Assembly (NCBI RefSeq): GCF_040732315.1
Contig: NZ_CP160388.1
Coordinates: 2,508,494-2,572,493 of the forward strand
From: Oryzisolibacter sp. LB2S
GTDB taxonomy: Bacteria; Pseudomonadota; Gammaproteobacteria; Burkholderiales; Burkholderiaceae_C
Length of the DNA stretch: 64,000 nt
Reading direction: 5' to 3'
Shown here: one piece after another, positions 40,151 through 49,081 of the stretch
Layout: each line of letters opens with the position of its first letter
How positions within the stretch are numbered: position 1 is the first letter of the stretch
Position numbers and translations under genes: made by a program
Notes under the pieces: model-generated
What the model was told of the DNA's origin: nothing
The model's input: the letters and a program-made list of their open reading frames with translations, nothing else
Database searches by the model: none

Positions 40151-41248
40151 GTGGCGAAATGGCCCGAAATCGGTTCGTTCGTGCCAGCAGTGGATGCCTG
40201 GATCATGCCCTCACCCGACTCTTCACCCGCCCATGGCTCGGGCCCGACACCCCGACATGTCTCGCTCGTCGCATTGCCCGAAGCTGCGGTATCGACACTG
40301 GCCGGGCTGTTCGACGTGCTGCGCGCACCGGCCCTGCTGCGTCCACCCGACCCTTCCCTCGGAGACGGACTCTGTGTGCAGGTGGTCGGCCAAGCTGCCG
40401 GGCGGCTGACGCTGACCAGCGGCGTGCCGGTGGAAGTACAGCGCGCAATCGACACGATTGAAAAAACGGACATCGTCATCGTGCCGTCACTGTGGGTGCT
40501 TGAATCCGGCTGGACCCAGGGGCGCTACGCGCCCATCGTCGAATGGGTACGGCGCATGCATGCGCATGGTGCGCTGCTGTGCTCGGCCTGCACGGGCATC
40601 TTCCTGCTCGCCGAGACCGGACTCTTCGACAACAGGGATGCGACCGTGCATTTCGACTACGCGCGCCAGTTCCGCGCTTCGTTTCCCGCGGTGCGAACGC
40701 ATCCGGAGCTGGTGCTCGTGGTTGCCGGTGATCACGAGGAGCTGATCAGCTCTGGCGCATCCAATACATGGCACGACCTTGCGCTGTATCTGATCGCGCG
40801 CTTCGTCGGAGCCGCCGACGCACAGGAGCTCGCACGCCGCTTTGCGCTTCAATGGCATCAGGACGGTCTGACACCCTTCATGATCTTCGAGGGAAAGCTC
40901 GACCATGGCGACGCCGAGATCGCGACAGCTCAGCGCTGGCTCGCGAATCACTTTGCCATCGCCAACGCCGTGGATGAAATGGTCCGCCAGTCCAGGCTCG
41001 CCGAGCGCACCTTCAAGCGCCGCTTTGTCATCGCGACGGGGCTGACGCCGATCGACTACGTGCAACGGCTGCGCGTGGAAGACGCAAAGCGCCGGCTCGA
41101 GCGCACCGACGCACCGGTGGACGAGATCAGCTGGCGCGTGGGCTACGAAGACGCCGCATTCTTCCGACGCTTGTTCAAGCGCACGACCGGCATGGCGCCC
41201 GGTGCATACCGCAAACGCTTTCGCATCCCCGACTTCGCCAGGCCGTAG
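40151..41248 (+). CDS. GlxA-family transcriptional regulator (DJ-1/PfpI + AraC HTH)
   Basis: Regulator of up to 365 residues. The N-terminal DJ-1/PfpI-like domain starts RHVSLVALPEAAVSTLAGLFDVL and contains the nucleophile-elbow-like CSACTGIFLLAETGLF. The C-terminal AraC-type double helix-turn-helix includes RLAERTFKRRFVIATGLTPIDYVQRLRVEDAKRRL and the final VDEISWRVGYEDAAFFRRLFKRTTG. Divergent from the adjacent methyltransferase gene, its likely target. The start is uncertain: GTG at 40151 has GGAG close upstream, while ATG at 40205 would give 347 residues. Confidence 0.9.
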   Translation: MAKWPEIGSFVPAVDAWIMPSPDSSPAHGSGPTPRHVSLVALPEAAVSTLAGLFDVLRAPALLRPPDPSLGDGLCVQVVGQAAGRLTLTSGVPVEVQRAIDTIEKTDIVIVPSLWVLESGWTQGRYAPIVEWVRRMHAHGALLCSACTGIFLLAETGLFDNRDATVHFDYARQFRASFPAVRTHPELVLVVAGDHEELISSGASNTWHDLALYLIARFVGAADAQELARRFALQWHQDGLTPFMIFEGKLDHGDAEIATAQRWLANHFAIANAVDEMVRQSRLAERTFKRRFVIATGLTPIDYVQRLRVEDAKRRLERTDAPVDEISWRVGYEDAAFFRRLFKRTTGMAPGAYRKRFRIPDFARP

Positions 41249-41420
41249 TCCGTGGATTGCAGGTCGACAGGGAGCCTGCCGTCGCTCTATTCCGCCAAGG
41301 GCCAATGACAAGCGGCAACGTCCGGCACGCAAACCGCATTTACCCCTCGGTGCCGCGGCCCCGGTCGGGCTGACGACCCCTGTCCCCGTACACACTTGGC
41401 ACACGAATACGGGAGCCAAT

Positions 41421-41526
41421 GAAAAAGGCCGCCAAGGGGTTGCCCTTGGCGGCCTTCATCTTCACGTCTGGTGGTGTAGTTCCCCGTTACAGGAAACCGC
41501 CCTGCCTTGCGAGCAAGGTCACCGTG
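41421..41526 (-). ncRNA. Candidate small RNA in the 41.25-41.79 kb gap
   Basis: The 544-bp gap between the GlxA-type and WYL genes has no convincing ORF. On the minus strand a TATAAT box (41538-41533), 17 bp from a weak -35 (TTACCG), is followed after about 70 bases by a 12-bp GC-rich stem (41427-41454) and TTTTTC. The implied transcript is about 106 nt. It also has a 5' hairpin (CCTTGCTCGCAAGG). I do not recognise an RNA family. A promoter plus terminator with no ORF between them is the only evidence. A leader of a deleted gene is the main alternative. Confidence 0.5.
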
Positions 41527-41532
41527 GGCCGG

Positions 41533-41561
41533 ATTATATACGATGGGCGAGCTTGCGGTAA
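41533..41561 (-). promoter_or_regulatory. Promoter of the candidate small RNA
   Basis: Minus-strand TATAAT at 41538-41533 matches consensus exactly. TTACCG, 17 bp upstream, is a weak -35. Predicted start of transcription is near 41526. Confidence 0.5.
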
Positions 41562-41698
41562 GAATAAGTGCCCCCGCGCATTTACTTACTGTCATTAGCC
41601 GCAAATCGTCTGCAGTTCAATCCTCAAACACGGAATCGAACTAGCCTCCTGAGGCGTGACTACGTTTGTGTTGTTGCAATCCAAGTTGTGGCGCATAA

Positions 41699-41717
41699 TG
41701 TCATCAGTTTGATGACA
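41699..41717. promoter_or_regulatory. Palindromic operator upstream of the WYL regulator
   Basis: TGTCATCAgttTGATGACA is a perfect 8-bp inverted repeat with a 3-base spacer. It overlaps the 3' base of a CATAAT -10-like element (41694-41699), whose -35-like TTGTTG is 17 bp upstream. It lies 76 bp before the WYL gene start, as expected for an autoregulatory operator. Confidence 0.6.
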
Positions 41718-41792
41718 TGAACCTCCTAGCAATGGACAAACATAACACCAATCGCAGTCTTTTGGTCGTCCGCCTTGGATGAGGAGCCTTCG

Positions 41793-42695
41793 GTGACTCA
41801 ACCCCAGCGCGTCGAGAGCTTGAGCCACGCCCAGCGCGAGCGGCTGGCCTACATCGACTTCCGGCTCTACTTCTTCGGTGAGATCGGTCGCCCGGACCTG
41901 ATTGAGCGCTTCGGCGTGGCTCCGGCAGGCGCGACACGCGACTTGGCGCTGTACCGGGAAATCGCGCCACAGAACATCACCTTTGACGGTAGCAACAAGA
42001 TCTACCGGATCGGGCAGGCGTTCTCCCCGCTGTTCGACCACGCATCGCAGCGCGTGCTGTCGGCCCTAGCTCTGGGCTTCGGCGATGGTGCGAACGGCGC
42101 AACGCAACCGCTGCTGCCGTGCGAGTCGCCCACCGCACTGAGCACCCCCAGGATGGATGTGCTGGCCCCGGTCTGCCGAGCCATCCACGCCAAGCGGCCA
42201 GTGGCCATTCGCTACCACTCGATGAGCAGCGGAGAGTCCGAGCGGGTCATCGTGCCCTTTGCGCTGGTGGATACCGGCCTGCGCTGGCACGTCCGGGCCT
42301 TTGATCGCAAGAGCGGAGAGTTTCGGGATTTCGTCGTCACCCGCATCGAAGCGCCAACGCTGCTCGACGAGGAGCCACAGGTCAACGAACGGCCGGACAA
42401 CGACATCCAGTGGACGCGCATCGTCGAGATGGACTTCGTGCCGCACCCGCGCCTTGAACGCCCCGAGATCATCAAGATGGACTATGGGATGACCGACGGC
42501 TCGATCCGGATGCGCGTTCGTGCCGCCGTTGCGGGGTACATGCTGCTGCGCTGGAGCGTGGACTGCTCGCCCGACCACCGTCTCAAGGAAGAACAGTACC
42601 GCCTGTGGCTCAGCGATCCGCTGGCGCTGTACGGCGTCGAGAACGCCAAGCTGGCCCCAGGCTACCAAGCCCCGAGCGGCCCAAAGAAACGATAG
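41793..42695 (+). CDS. WYL-domain transcriptional regulator (BrxR/CapW-like)
   Basis: Regulator of 300 residues with an N-terminal winged helix-turn-helix (residues ~10-70, IDFRLYFFGEIGRPDLIERF), a central WYL domain (residues ~120-190, AIRYHSMSSGESERVIVPFALVDTGLRWHVRAFD) and a C-terminal dimerisation region. This three-part layout is that of BrxR/CapW-type repressors found at the front of many phage-defence operons. The two genes that follow encode defence-type proteins. GTG at 41793 is chosen because AGGAG precedes it by seven bases. A TTG at 41775 is in frame. A perfect palindrome upstream suggests autoregulation. Confidence 0.88.
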   Translation: MTQPQRVESLSHAQRERLAYIDFRLYFFGEIGRPDLIERFGVAPAGATRDLALYREIAPQNITFDGSNKIYRIGQAFSPLFDHASQRVLSALALGFGDGANGATQPLLPCESPTALSTPRMDVLAPVCRAIHAKRPVAIRYHSMSSGESERVIVPFALVDTGLRWHVRAFDRKSGEFRDFVVTRIEAPTLLDEEPQVNERPDNDIQWTRIVEMDFVPHPRLERPEIIKMDYGMTDGSIRMRVRAAVAGYMLLRWSVDCSPDHRLKEEQYRLWLSDPLALYGVENAKLAPGYQAPSGPKKR

Positions 42696-42710
42696 GAAAG
42701 AAGAATACCA

Positions 42711-44462
42711 ATGGCCAAGACACTTGAAGCCCACGACAAACTGATCCGGGAGATCTTCGAAGGCAGCTACCAGTTCGAGATTCCGGACTACCAGCGCCCC
42801 TACGCCTGGACAACCGAGCAGGCCACAGAGCTGTTCGATGATCTGTACTCGGCGATGCAGGACGCGCGTGTCTCGGGGGCCAGCAGCCAATACTTCCTGG
42901 GCAGCATCGTTCTGATCAAGAACGACCGGGACCCGAAGTCATCGGTGGTCGACGGCCAGCAACGCCTGTCCACGCTCACGATGCTATTCGCCGTGTTGCG
43001 CACCGTGATGCCGGATGCTGCAGACGACATCACCGACTTCCTCTACAAAAAGGGCAAGGTCAGTCTTGGCGAGAAGAACGAGTACCGCCTGACAGCTCGC
43101 GAGGAGGATGCCGACTTCTTCCGCACCAACATTCAGGAACCGGGTGGCATCGCACAGTTGGTCGCCAGTACGGACAAGCTGAAAGACAGCCGTCTACGTT
43201 ACCGTGAAAACGCCACGCTGCTGCTCGAAAAGGCCAAGGCGCTTCCGCCTGCCGACCTCATTGCGCTGTGGCAGTTCCTCGCCAACGACTGTTCGCTGGT
43301 TGTCATCTCCACGCCCGACCTCGAAGCCGCATACCGCATCTTCTCCGTACTCAACAATCGGGGGCTCGACCTCGCGCCTATCGACATCATCAAGGCGCAG
43401 GTGCTTGGCCTGATCCGTACCACGGCAGGCGAAGTCAAAAGCCGCGCATACGCGAAAGAGTGGAGCCGGATCGAAAGCTCACTGGGTCGTGACGCCTTCG
43501 GTGACCTGTTTGGCCACATTCGCAGCATCTATGCCAAGAAGAAGCAGAAGTACATCCTGGTCAAGGAGTTCCAGGAGCACGTCACCGAGTACAAGGCCCC
43601 TATCGACCTCGTCGACAAGGTCATCAAACCCTATGCCGAAGTGTGGGACTTCGTGCGCGATGCCGACTTCGAGGCCACCGAGCACGCTGAAACCATCAAC
43701 GAGCACTTGTCGTGGCTCAATCGTGTGGACTTCAAGGACTGGGTGCCCCCAGCACTTGTTTATTTCAAGCGCTTCCGGCAGCAGCCCAAACTGCTTGCCG
43801 AATTTTTCCAGTCACTGGAACGCCTGACCTACTTCCTGCTGGTCACCAAGGTCGGCATCAACGAGCGCATCGAAACCTACGCTGCGCTCACCAAGGAAAT
43901 CGAACCGGAGACCTTCAAGGGAAATCTGGTTGCGCTCACCACGCTGGCACTGACAGACGCGCAAAAGCGCAAGTTCGTCGCGGCACTCGATGGAGACGTG
44001 TACGACGATCTGCCCAAGGCACGGATGGCGCTCGTCTTGCGTCTTGAGTCCTTGGTGCGCGCGCCCGGCGTGCAGCTTCAAGATGCCGTGTCGCTGGAGC
44101 ACGTCCTGCCGCAAACACCGCCCGACAGTTCGGACTGGATCAAGTGGTTCCCGGATGAAGACGAGCGCGATGGCTGGACGCACCGTTTGGCCAATCTGGT
44201 TCCGCTGGATAGGAACAAGAACTCGTCTGCCAGCAATTACGACTTTGCCAAGAAGAAAGATGCCTACTTCAGAGGCAAGGGCACCGCTTCACCCTTCGTG
44301 CTGACGCAGGAAGTCAGATCGGAAAGCGAGTGGACGCCCACGCTGCTGACTGCACGGCAAAAGCGCCTTGTAAACGTATTGAGCACGCATTGGAATCTTG
44401 AGATTGCAGCTGACAACAGCCTTCCTGCTGCTGCGGTAACGGCGGGAGGTTTGACATCGTGA
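42711..44462 (+). CDS. DUF262/DUF1524 protein (GmrSD-like type IV restriction)
   Basis: Protein of 583 residues. The N-terminal DUF262 domain has [20 protein letters not shown] and the catalytic [16 protein letters not shown] motif (DGQQR, ParB/Srx-like). The C-terminal DUF1524 domain carries the HNH-type nuclease pattern [10 protein letters not shown] then [17 protein letters not shown]. This single-chain fusion resembles GmrSD and BrxU enzymes that cut modified phage DNA. It follows the WYL gene by 15 bp and overlaps the hsdM start, so it is part of one defence operon. Confidence 0.88.
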   Translation: MAKTLEAHDKLIREIFEGSYQFEIPDYQRPYAWTTEQATELFDDLYSAMQDARVSGASSQYFLGSIVLIKNDRDPKSSVVDGQQRLSTLTMLFAVLRTVMPDAADDITDFLYKKGKVSLGEKNEYRLTAREEDADFFRTNIQEPGGIAQLVASTDKLKDSRLRYRENATLLLEKAKALPPADLIALWQFLANDCSLVVISTPDLEAAYRIFSVLNNRGLDLAPIDIIKAQVLGLIRTTAGEVKSRAYAKEWSRIESSLGRDAFGDLFGHIRSIYAKKKQKYILVKEFQEHVTEYKAPIDLVDKVIKPYAEVWDFVRDADFEATEHAETINEHLSWLNRVDFKDWVPPALVYFKRFRQQPKLLAEFFQSLERLTYFLLVTKVGINERIETYAALTKEIEPETFKGNLVALTTLALTDAQKRKFVAALDGDVYDDLPKARMALVLRLESLVRAPGVQLQDAVSLEHVLPQTPPDSSDWIKWFPDEDERDGWTHRLANLVPLDRNKNSSASNYDFAKKKDAYFRGKGTASPFVLTQEVRSESEWTPTLLTARQKRLVNVLSTHWNLEIAADNSLPAAAVTAGGLTS

Positions 44463-45883
44463 GCAACAACAAAGAACTCGAACGTGCCGAGCTGCACAAA
44501 ACCATCTGGCGCATCGCCAATGACCTGCGTGGCAGCGTCGATGGATGGGACTTCAAGACCTACGTGCTCGGGATGCTGTTCTACCGCTTCATCTCGGAGA
44601 ACCTGACCAGCTACCTCAATGAGCAGGAGCGCCGCGCGGGCACCCCGGACTTCGACTACGCAAAACTCTCAGATAACGATGCCGAATTCGGTCGCGCCGA
44701 GACGGTGAAGGAAAAAGGCTTTTACATCCTTCCGTCCGAACTGTTTGCCAACGTGCGCGCCCGCGCCCGGCATGACGCCAACCTCAACGAAACACTCTCC
44801 CGCATCTTTGCCGACATCGAGGGCTCGGCTACGGGCAGCGATTCCGAGGACGACATCAAGGGCCTGTTCGATGACCTCGATGTCAACAGCAGCAAGCTCG
44901 GCCCCACCGTGGCCAAGCGCAACGAAAAACTGGTCAAGTTGCTCGACGCCATCGGCGACCTGCCGTTGGCCAGCAACGATGGCGGGTTTACGGAAAACAC
45001 CATCGACCTGTTCGGCGACGCCTACGAATATCTGATGCAGATGTACGCCTCCACCGCTGGCAAGTCGGGCGGTGAGTTCTACACGCCGCAGGAGGTCTCC
45101 GAACTGCTGGCCCGCATCACCGTGGTCGGCAAAAGCGAGGTCAACAAGGTCTACGACCCCGCCTGCGGCTCCGGCTCGTTGCTGCTCAATTTCGTGAAGG
45201 TCTTGGGTCATGACGCGGTGCGCCAGGGCTTCTACGGGCAGGAGATCAACCTGACCACCTACAACCTGTGCCGGATCAACATGTTCCTGCACGATGTGAA
45301 CTACGAAAAGTTCCACATCGCCCATGGCGACACGCTTACCGATCCAGCGCACTGGGATGACGAGCCGTTTGAAGCCATCGTCTCCAATCCGCCGTACTCG
45401 ATCAAATGGGATGGCGATGCCAACCCGCTTCTCATCAACGATCCGCGCTTTGCCCCTGCGGGTGTGCTCGCCCCCAAGAGCAAGGCCGACCTCGCCTTCA
45501 CCCTGCACATCCTGAGTTGGCTGGCGGTCAACGGCACGGCGGCGATTGTCGAGTTTCCCGGCGTGCTCTATCGCGGCGGTGCGGAGCAAAAAATCCGCCA
45601 GTACCTCATCGACAACAACTATGTCGATGCCGTGATCCAGCTGCCGCCCGACCTGTTCTTCGGCACCACGATTGCCACCTGCATCATCGTCCTGAAGAAA
45701 TCCAAGCACGATAACGCTACGCTGTTTATCGATGCCAGTGCCGAGTTCGTACGCAGCGGCAACAAGAACAAGCTACTGCCCGAACACCAGCAAAAAATCC
45801 TCGATGCCTTCATCGGCCGCCAGAGCATTGAGCACTTCGCACGGCTGGTCGAGAACGGCGAGGCTCTGTTGCAAAAATCGTGA
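44459..45883 (+). pseudogene. hsdM: Type I restriction-modification methyltransferase HsdM, 3' truncated by IS6100
   Basis: N6-adenine methyltransferase subunit of a type I system. The N-terminal helical domain begins [25 protein letters not shown] motif I is [14 protein letters not shown] and the catalytic motif is IVSNPPYS, both intact. Native sequence stops near residue 467, where IS6100 begins at 45862. The last residues (ALLQKS) are encoded by the IS end. The usual length is about 490-520, so only the C-terminal tail is lost. hsdS and hsdR are missing from the window, so no working system can be assembled here. GTG start overlaps the previous stop (GTGA). Confidence 0.9.
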
Positions 45884-46741
45884 AGCTTGAGCATGCTTGG
45901 CGGAGATTGGACGGACGGAACGATGACGGATTTCAAGTGGCGCCATTTCCAGGGTGATGTGATCCTGTGGGCGGTGCGCTGGTATTGTCGCTATCCGATC
46001 AGCTATCGCGACCTTGAGGAAATGCTGGCGGAACGCGGCATTTCGGTCGACCATACGACGATCTATCGCTGGGTCCAGTGCTACGCCCCGGAGATGGAGA
46101 AGCGGCTGCGCTGGTTCTGGCGGCGTGGCTTTGATCCGAGCTGGCGCCTGGATGAAACCTACGTCAAGGTGCGGGGCAAGTGGACCTACCTGTACCGGGC
46201 AGTCGACAAGCGGGGCGACACGATCGATTTCTACCTGTCGCCGACCCGCAGCGCCAAGGCAGCGAAGCGGTTCCTGGGCAAGGCCCTGCGAGGCCTGAAG
46301 CACTGGGAAAAGCCTGCCACGCTCAATACCGACAAAGCGCCGAGCTATGGTGCAGCGATCACCGAATTGAAGCGCGAAGGAAAGCTGGACCGGGAGACGG
46401 CCCACCGGCAGGTGAAGTATCTCAATAACGTGATCGAGGCCGATCACGGAAAGCTCAAGATACTGATCAAGCCGGTGCGCGGTTTCAAATCGATCCCCAC
46501 GGCCTATGCCACGATCAAGGGATTCGAAGTCATGCGAGCCCTGCGCAAAGGACAGGCTCGCCCCTGGTGCCTGCAGCCCGGCATCAGGGGCGAGGTGCGC
46601 CTTGTGGAGAGAGCTTTTGGCATTGGGCCCTCGGCGCTGACGGAGGCCATGGGCATGCTCAACCACCATTTCGCAGCAGCCGCCTGATCGGCGCAGAGCG
46701 ACAGCCTACCTCTGACTGCCGCCAATCTTTGCAACAGAGCC
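45862..46741 (+). mobile_element. IS6100, copy 1
   Basis: 880-bp IS6-family element with 14-bp perfect terminal inverted repeats GGCTCTGTTGCAAA (45862-45875) and TTTGCAACAGAGCC (46728-46741). It truncates hsdM on its left. Confidence 0.97.
45923..46687 (+). CDS. tnpA: IS6100 transposase
   Basis: DDE transposase of the IS6 family, 254 residues, the length expected for IS6100. A helix-turn-helix region (ISYRDLEEMLAERGISVDHT) is followed by the catalytic triad: Asp in WRLDETYVKVRG, Asp in LNTDKAPSY and Glu in NVIEADHGKLK. It acts by replicative transposition with cointegrate formation. The ATG at 45923 (MTDFKWRHFQ) matches the known start. An upstream in-frame start at 45887 lies between the IR and the gene. 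Confidence 0.96.
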   Translation: MTDFKWRHFQGDVILWAVRWYCRYPISYRDLEEMLAERGISVDHTTIYRWVQCYAPEMEKRLRWFWRRGFDPSWRLDETYVKVRGKWTYLYRAVDKRGDTIDFYLSPTRSAKAAKRFLGKALRGLKHWEKPATLNTDKAPSYGAAITELKREGKLDRETAHRQVKYLNNVIEADHGKLKILIKPVRGFKSIPTAYATIKGFEVMRALRKGQARPWCLQPGIRGEVRLVERAFGIGPSALTEAMGMLNHHFAAAA

Positions 46742-46945
46742 CTTGAGTCCACGCTAGATCTATCTCATCTGCGCAAGGCAGAACGTGAAGACGGCCGCCC
46801 TGGACCTCGCCCGCGAGCGCCAGGCGCACGAGGCCGGCGCGCGGACCCGCGCCACGGCCCACGAGCGGACGCCGCAGCAGGAGCGCCAGAAGGCCGCCAG
46901 AGAGGCCGAGCGCGGCCGTGAGGCTTGGACGCTAGGGCAGGGCAT
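46742..46945 (+). pseudogene. Relaxase-like remnant of the Tn1721-type tet region
   Basis: A short open stretch from GTG 46785 encodes charged, helical sequence (DLARERQAHEAGARTRATA, then HERTPQQERQKAAREAERGR). It resembles relaxase C-terminal tails that are annotated beside tetR(A) in Tn1721-derived segments, as I recall. The frame closes with TAG upstream toward the IS junction and runs on into the terminator downstream. It is a fragment without expected function. Confidence 0.45.
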
Positions 46946-46974
46946 GAAAAAGCCCGTAGCGGGCTGCTACGGGC
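46946..46974 (-). terminator. Rho-independent terminator downstream of tetR(A)
   Basis: A 9-bp stem (GCCCGTAGC/GCTACGGGC) with a 5-base loop is followed on the minus strand by TTTTTC. It is 85 bp past the tetR stop. The rest of the 317-bp gap (46742-47058) holds only the remnant listed above. Confidence 0.85.
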
Positions 46975-47058
46975 GTCTGACGCGGTGGAAAGGGGGAGGG
47001 GATGTTGTCTACATGGCTCTGCTGTAGTGAGTGGGTTGCGCTCCGGCAGCGGTCCTGA

Positions 47059-47709
47059 TCAATCGTCACCCTTTCTCGGTCCTTCAACGTTCCTGACAAC
47101 GAGCCTCCTTTTCGCCAATCCATCGACAATCACCGCGAGTCCCTGCTCGAACGCTGCGTCCGGACCGGCTTCGTCGAAGGCGTCTATCGCGGCCCGCAAC
47201 AGCGGCGAGAGCGGAGCCTGTTCAACGGTGCCGCCGCGCTCGCCGGCATCGCTGTCGCCGGCCTGCTCCTCAAGCACGGCCCCAACAGTGAAGTAGCTGA
47301 TTGTCATCAGCGCATTGACGGCGTCCCCGGCCGAAAAACCCGCCTCGCAGAGGAAGCGAAGCTGCGCGTCGGCCGTTTCCATCTGCGGTGCGCCCGGTCG
47401 CGTGCCGGCATGGATGCGCGCGCCATCGCGGTAGGCGAGCAGCGCCTGCCTGAAGCTGCGGGCATTCCCGATCAGAAATGAGCGCCAGTCGTCGTCGGCT
47501 CTCGGCACCGAATGCGTATGATTCTCCGCCAGCATGGCTTCGGCCAGTGCGTCGAGCAGCGCCCGCTTGTTCCTGAAGTGCCAGTAAAGCGCCGGCTGCT
47601 GAACCCCCAACCGTTCCGCCAGTTTGCGTGTCGTCAGACCGTCTACGCCGACCTCGTTCAACAGGTCCAGGGCGGCACGGATCACTGTATTCGGCTGCAA
47701 CTTTGTCAT
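47059..47709 (-). CDS. tetR(A): Tetracycline repressor TetR, class A
   Basis: Tetracycline-responsive repressor of tet(A), 216 residues, the class A length. The N-terminal helix-turn-helix is GLTTRKLAERLGVQQPALYWHFRNK. The C-terminal drug-binding domain is of the TetR_C type. It is divergent from tet(A), and both tet operators lie in the intergenic region. The ATG at 47709 gives MTKLQPNTVIRAALDL, as in known TetR(A). The coding sequence appears complete. Confidence 0.96.
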   Translation of the reverse strand: MTKLQPNTVIRAALDLLNEVGVDGLTTRKLAERLGVQQPALYWHFRNKRALLDALAEAMLAENHTHSVPRADDDWRSFLIGNARSFRQALLAYRDGARIHAGTRPGAPQMETADAQLRFLCEAGFSAGDAVNALMTISYFTVGAVLEEQAGDSDAGERGGTVEQAPLSPLLRAAIDAFDEAGPDAAFEQGLAVIVDGLAKRRLVVRNVEGPRKGDD

Positions 47710-47715
47710 GCTTGA

Positions 47716-47767
47716 CACTTTATCGCTGATAAACATAATATGTCCACCAACTTATCAGTGATAAAGA
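47716..47767. promoter_or_regulatory. tet operators and divergent tetR/tetA promoter region
   Basis: Two TetR sites: CTTTATCGCTGATAAA at 47718-47733 and CTTATCAGTGATAAAG at 47751-47766. For tet(A), TTGACA (47712-47717) and TAATAT (47736-47741) form a promoter with 18-bp spacing that spans the first operator. Confidence 0.9.
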
Positions 47768-47814
47768 ATCCGCGCGTTCAATCGGACCAGCGGAGGCTGG
47801 TCCGGAGGCCAGAC

Positions 47815-49014
47815 GTGAAACCCAACAGACCCCTGATCGTAATTCTGAGCACTGTCGCGCTCGACGCTGTCGGCATCGGCCTGATTATGCCGGTGCTGCC
47901 GGGCCTCCTGCGCGATCTGGTTCACTCGAACGACGTCACCGCCCACTATGGCATTCTGCTGGCGCTGTATGCGTTGATGCAATTTGCCTGCGCACCTGTG
48001 CTGGGCGCGCTGTCGGATCGTTTCGGGCGGCGGCCGGTCTTGCTCGTCTCGCTGGCCGGCGCTGCTGTCGACTACGCCATCATGGCGACGGCGCCTTTCC
48101 TTTGGGTTCTCTATATCGGGCGGATCGTGGCCGGCATCACCGGGGCGACTGGGGCGGTAGCCGGCGCTTATATTGCCGATATCACTGATGGCGATGAGCG
48201 CGCGCGGCACTTCGGCTTCATGAGCGCCTGTTTCGGGTTCGGGATGGTCGCGGGACCTGTGCTCGGTGGGCTGATGGGCGGTTTCTCCCCCCACGCTCCG
48301 TTCTTCGCCGCGGCAGCCTTGAACGGCCTCAATTTCCTGACGGGCTGTTTCCTTTTGCCGGAGTCGCACAAAGGCGAACGCCGGCCGTTACGCCGGGAGG
48401 CTCTCAACCCGCTCGCTTCGTTCCGGTGGGCCCGGGGCATGACCGTCGTCGCCGCCCTGATGGCGGTCTTCTTCATCATGCAACTTGTCGGACAGGTGCC
48501 GGCCGCGCTTTGGGTCATTTTCGGCGAGGATCGCTTTCACTGGGACGCGACCACGATCGGCATTTCGCTTGCCGCATTTGGCATTCTGCATTCACTCGCC
48601 CAGGCAATGATCACCGGCCCTGTAGCCGCCCGGCTCGGCGAAAGGCGGGCACTCATGCTCGGAATGATTGCCGACGGCACAGGCTACATCCTGCTTGCCT
48701 TCGCGACACGGGGATGGATGGCGTTCCCGATCATGGTCCTGCTTGCTTCGGGTGGCATCGGAATGCCGGCGCTGCAAGCAATGTTGTCCAGGCAGGTGGA
48801 TGAGGAACGTCAGGGGCAGCTGCAAGGCTCACTGGCGGCGCTCACCAGCCTGACCTCGATCGTCGGACCCCTCCTCTTCACGGCGATCTATGCGGCTTCT
48901 ATAACAACGTGGAACGGGTGGGCATGGATTGCAGGCGCTGCCCTCTACTTGCTCTGCCTGCCGGCGCTGCGTCGCGGGCTTTGGAGCGGCGCAGGGCAAC
49001 GAGCCGATCGCTGA
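47815..49014 (+). CDS. tet(A): Tetracycline efflux MFS transporter Tet(A)
   Basis: Inner-membrane proton/tetracycline-Mg antiporter with about 12 helices. At 399 residues from the GTG at 47815 (VKPNRPLIVILSTVALDAVG) it matches class A. Motif A is GALSDRFGRRPVLL. Long stretches are as in Tn1721/RP4 Tet(A) from memory, including DGDERARHFGFMSACFGFG and the terminal SGAGQRADR. Regulated by divergent tetR. The 67 bp between its stop and the second IS6100 (49015-49081) contain no gene. Confidence 0.97.
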   Translation: MKPNRPLIVILSTVALDAVGIGLIMPVLPGLLRDLVHSNDVTAHYGILLALYALMQFACAPVLGALSDRFGRRPVLLVSLAGAAVDYAIMATAPFLWVLYIGRIVAGITGATGAVAGAYIADITDGDERARHFGFMSACFGFGMVAGPVLGGLMGGFSPHAPFFAAAALNGLNFLTGCFLLPESHKGERRPLRREALNPLASFRWARGMTVVAALMAVFFIMQLVGQVPAALWVIFGEDRFHWDATTIGISLAAFGILHSLAQAMITGPVAARLGERRALMLGMIADGTGYILLAFATRGWMAFPIMVLLASGGIGMPALQAMLSRQVDEERQGQLQGSLAALTSLTSIVGPLLFTAIYAASITTWNGWAWIAGAALYLLCLPALRRGLWSGAGQRADR

Positions 49015-49081
49015 TAGAGGTTTATAGCGGCTTCGTTCCCTTCCGCAACCGTCAGCATGATCTGCTCCACATGCTCGCGGC

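Noticed and set aside
41249-41420. Possible coding sequence or attachment site between the GlxA-type gene and the candidate sRNA
   Set aside because: No ribosome site, homologous motif or direct repeat to the prophage side was seen. I see nothing firm here.
41600-41660. tRNA-like T-loop on the minus strand (GTTCGATTCC)
   Set aside because: The flanking bases cannot form the T-stem or a cloverleaf, so it is not a tRNA or a clear attachment-site tRNA fragment.
46785-47027. Small plus-strand ORF after IS6100 as a real gene
   Set aside because: It is a charged fragment that passes through a terminator hairpin, with no ribosome site. Treated as a remnant of the tet-region donor.
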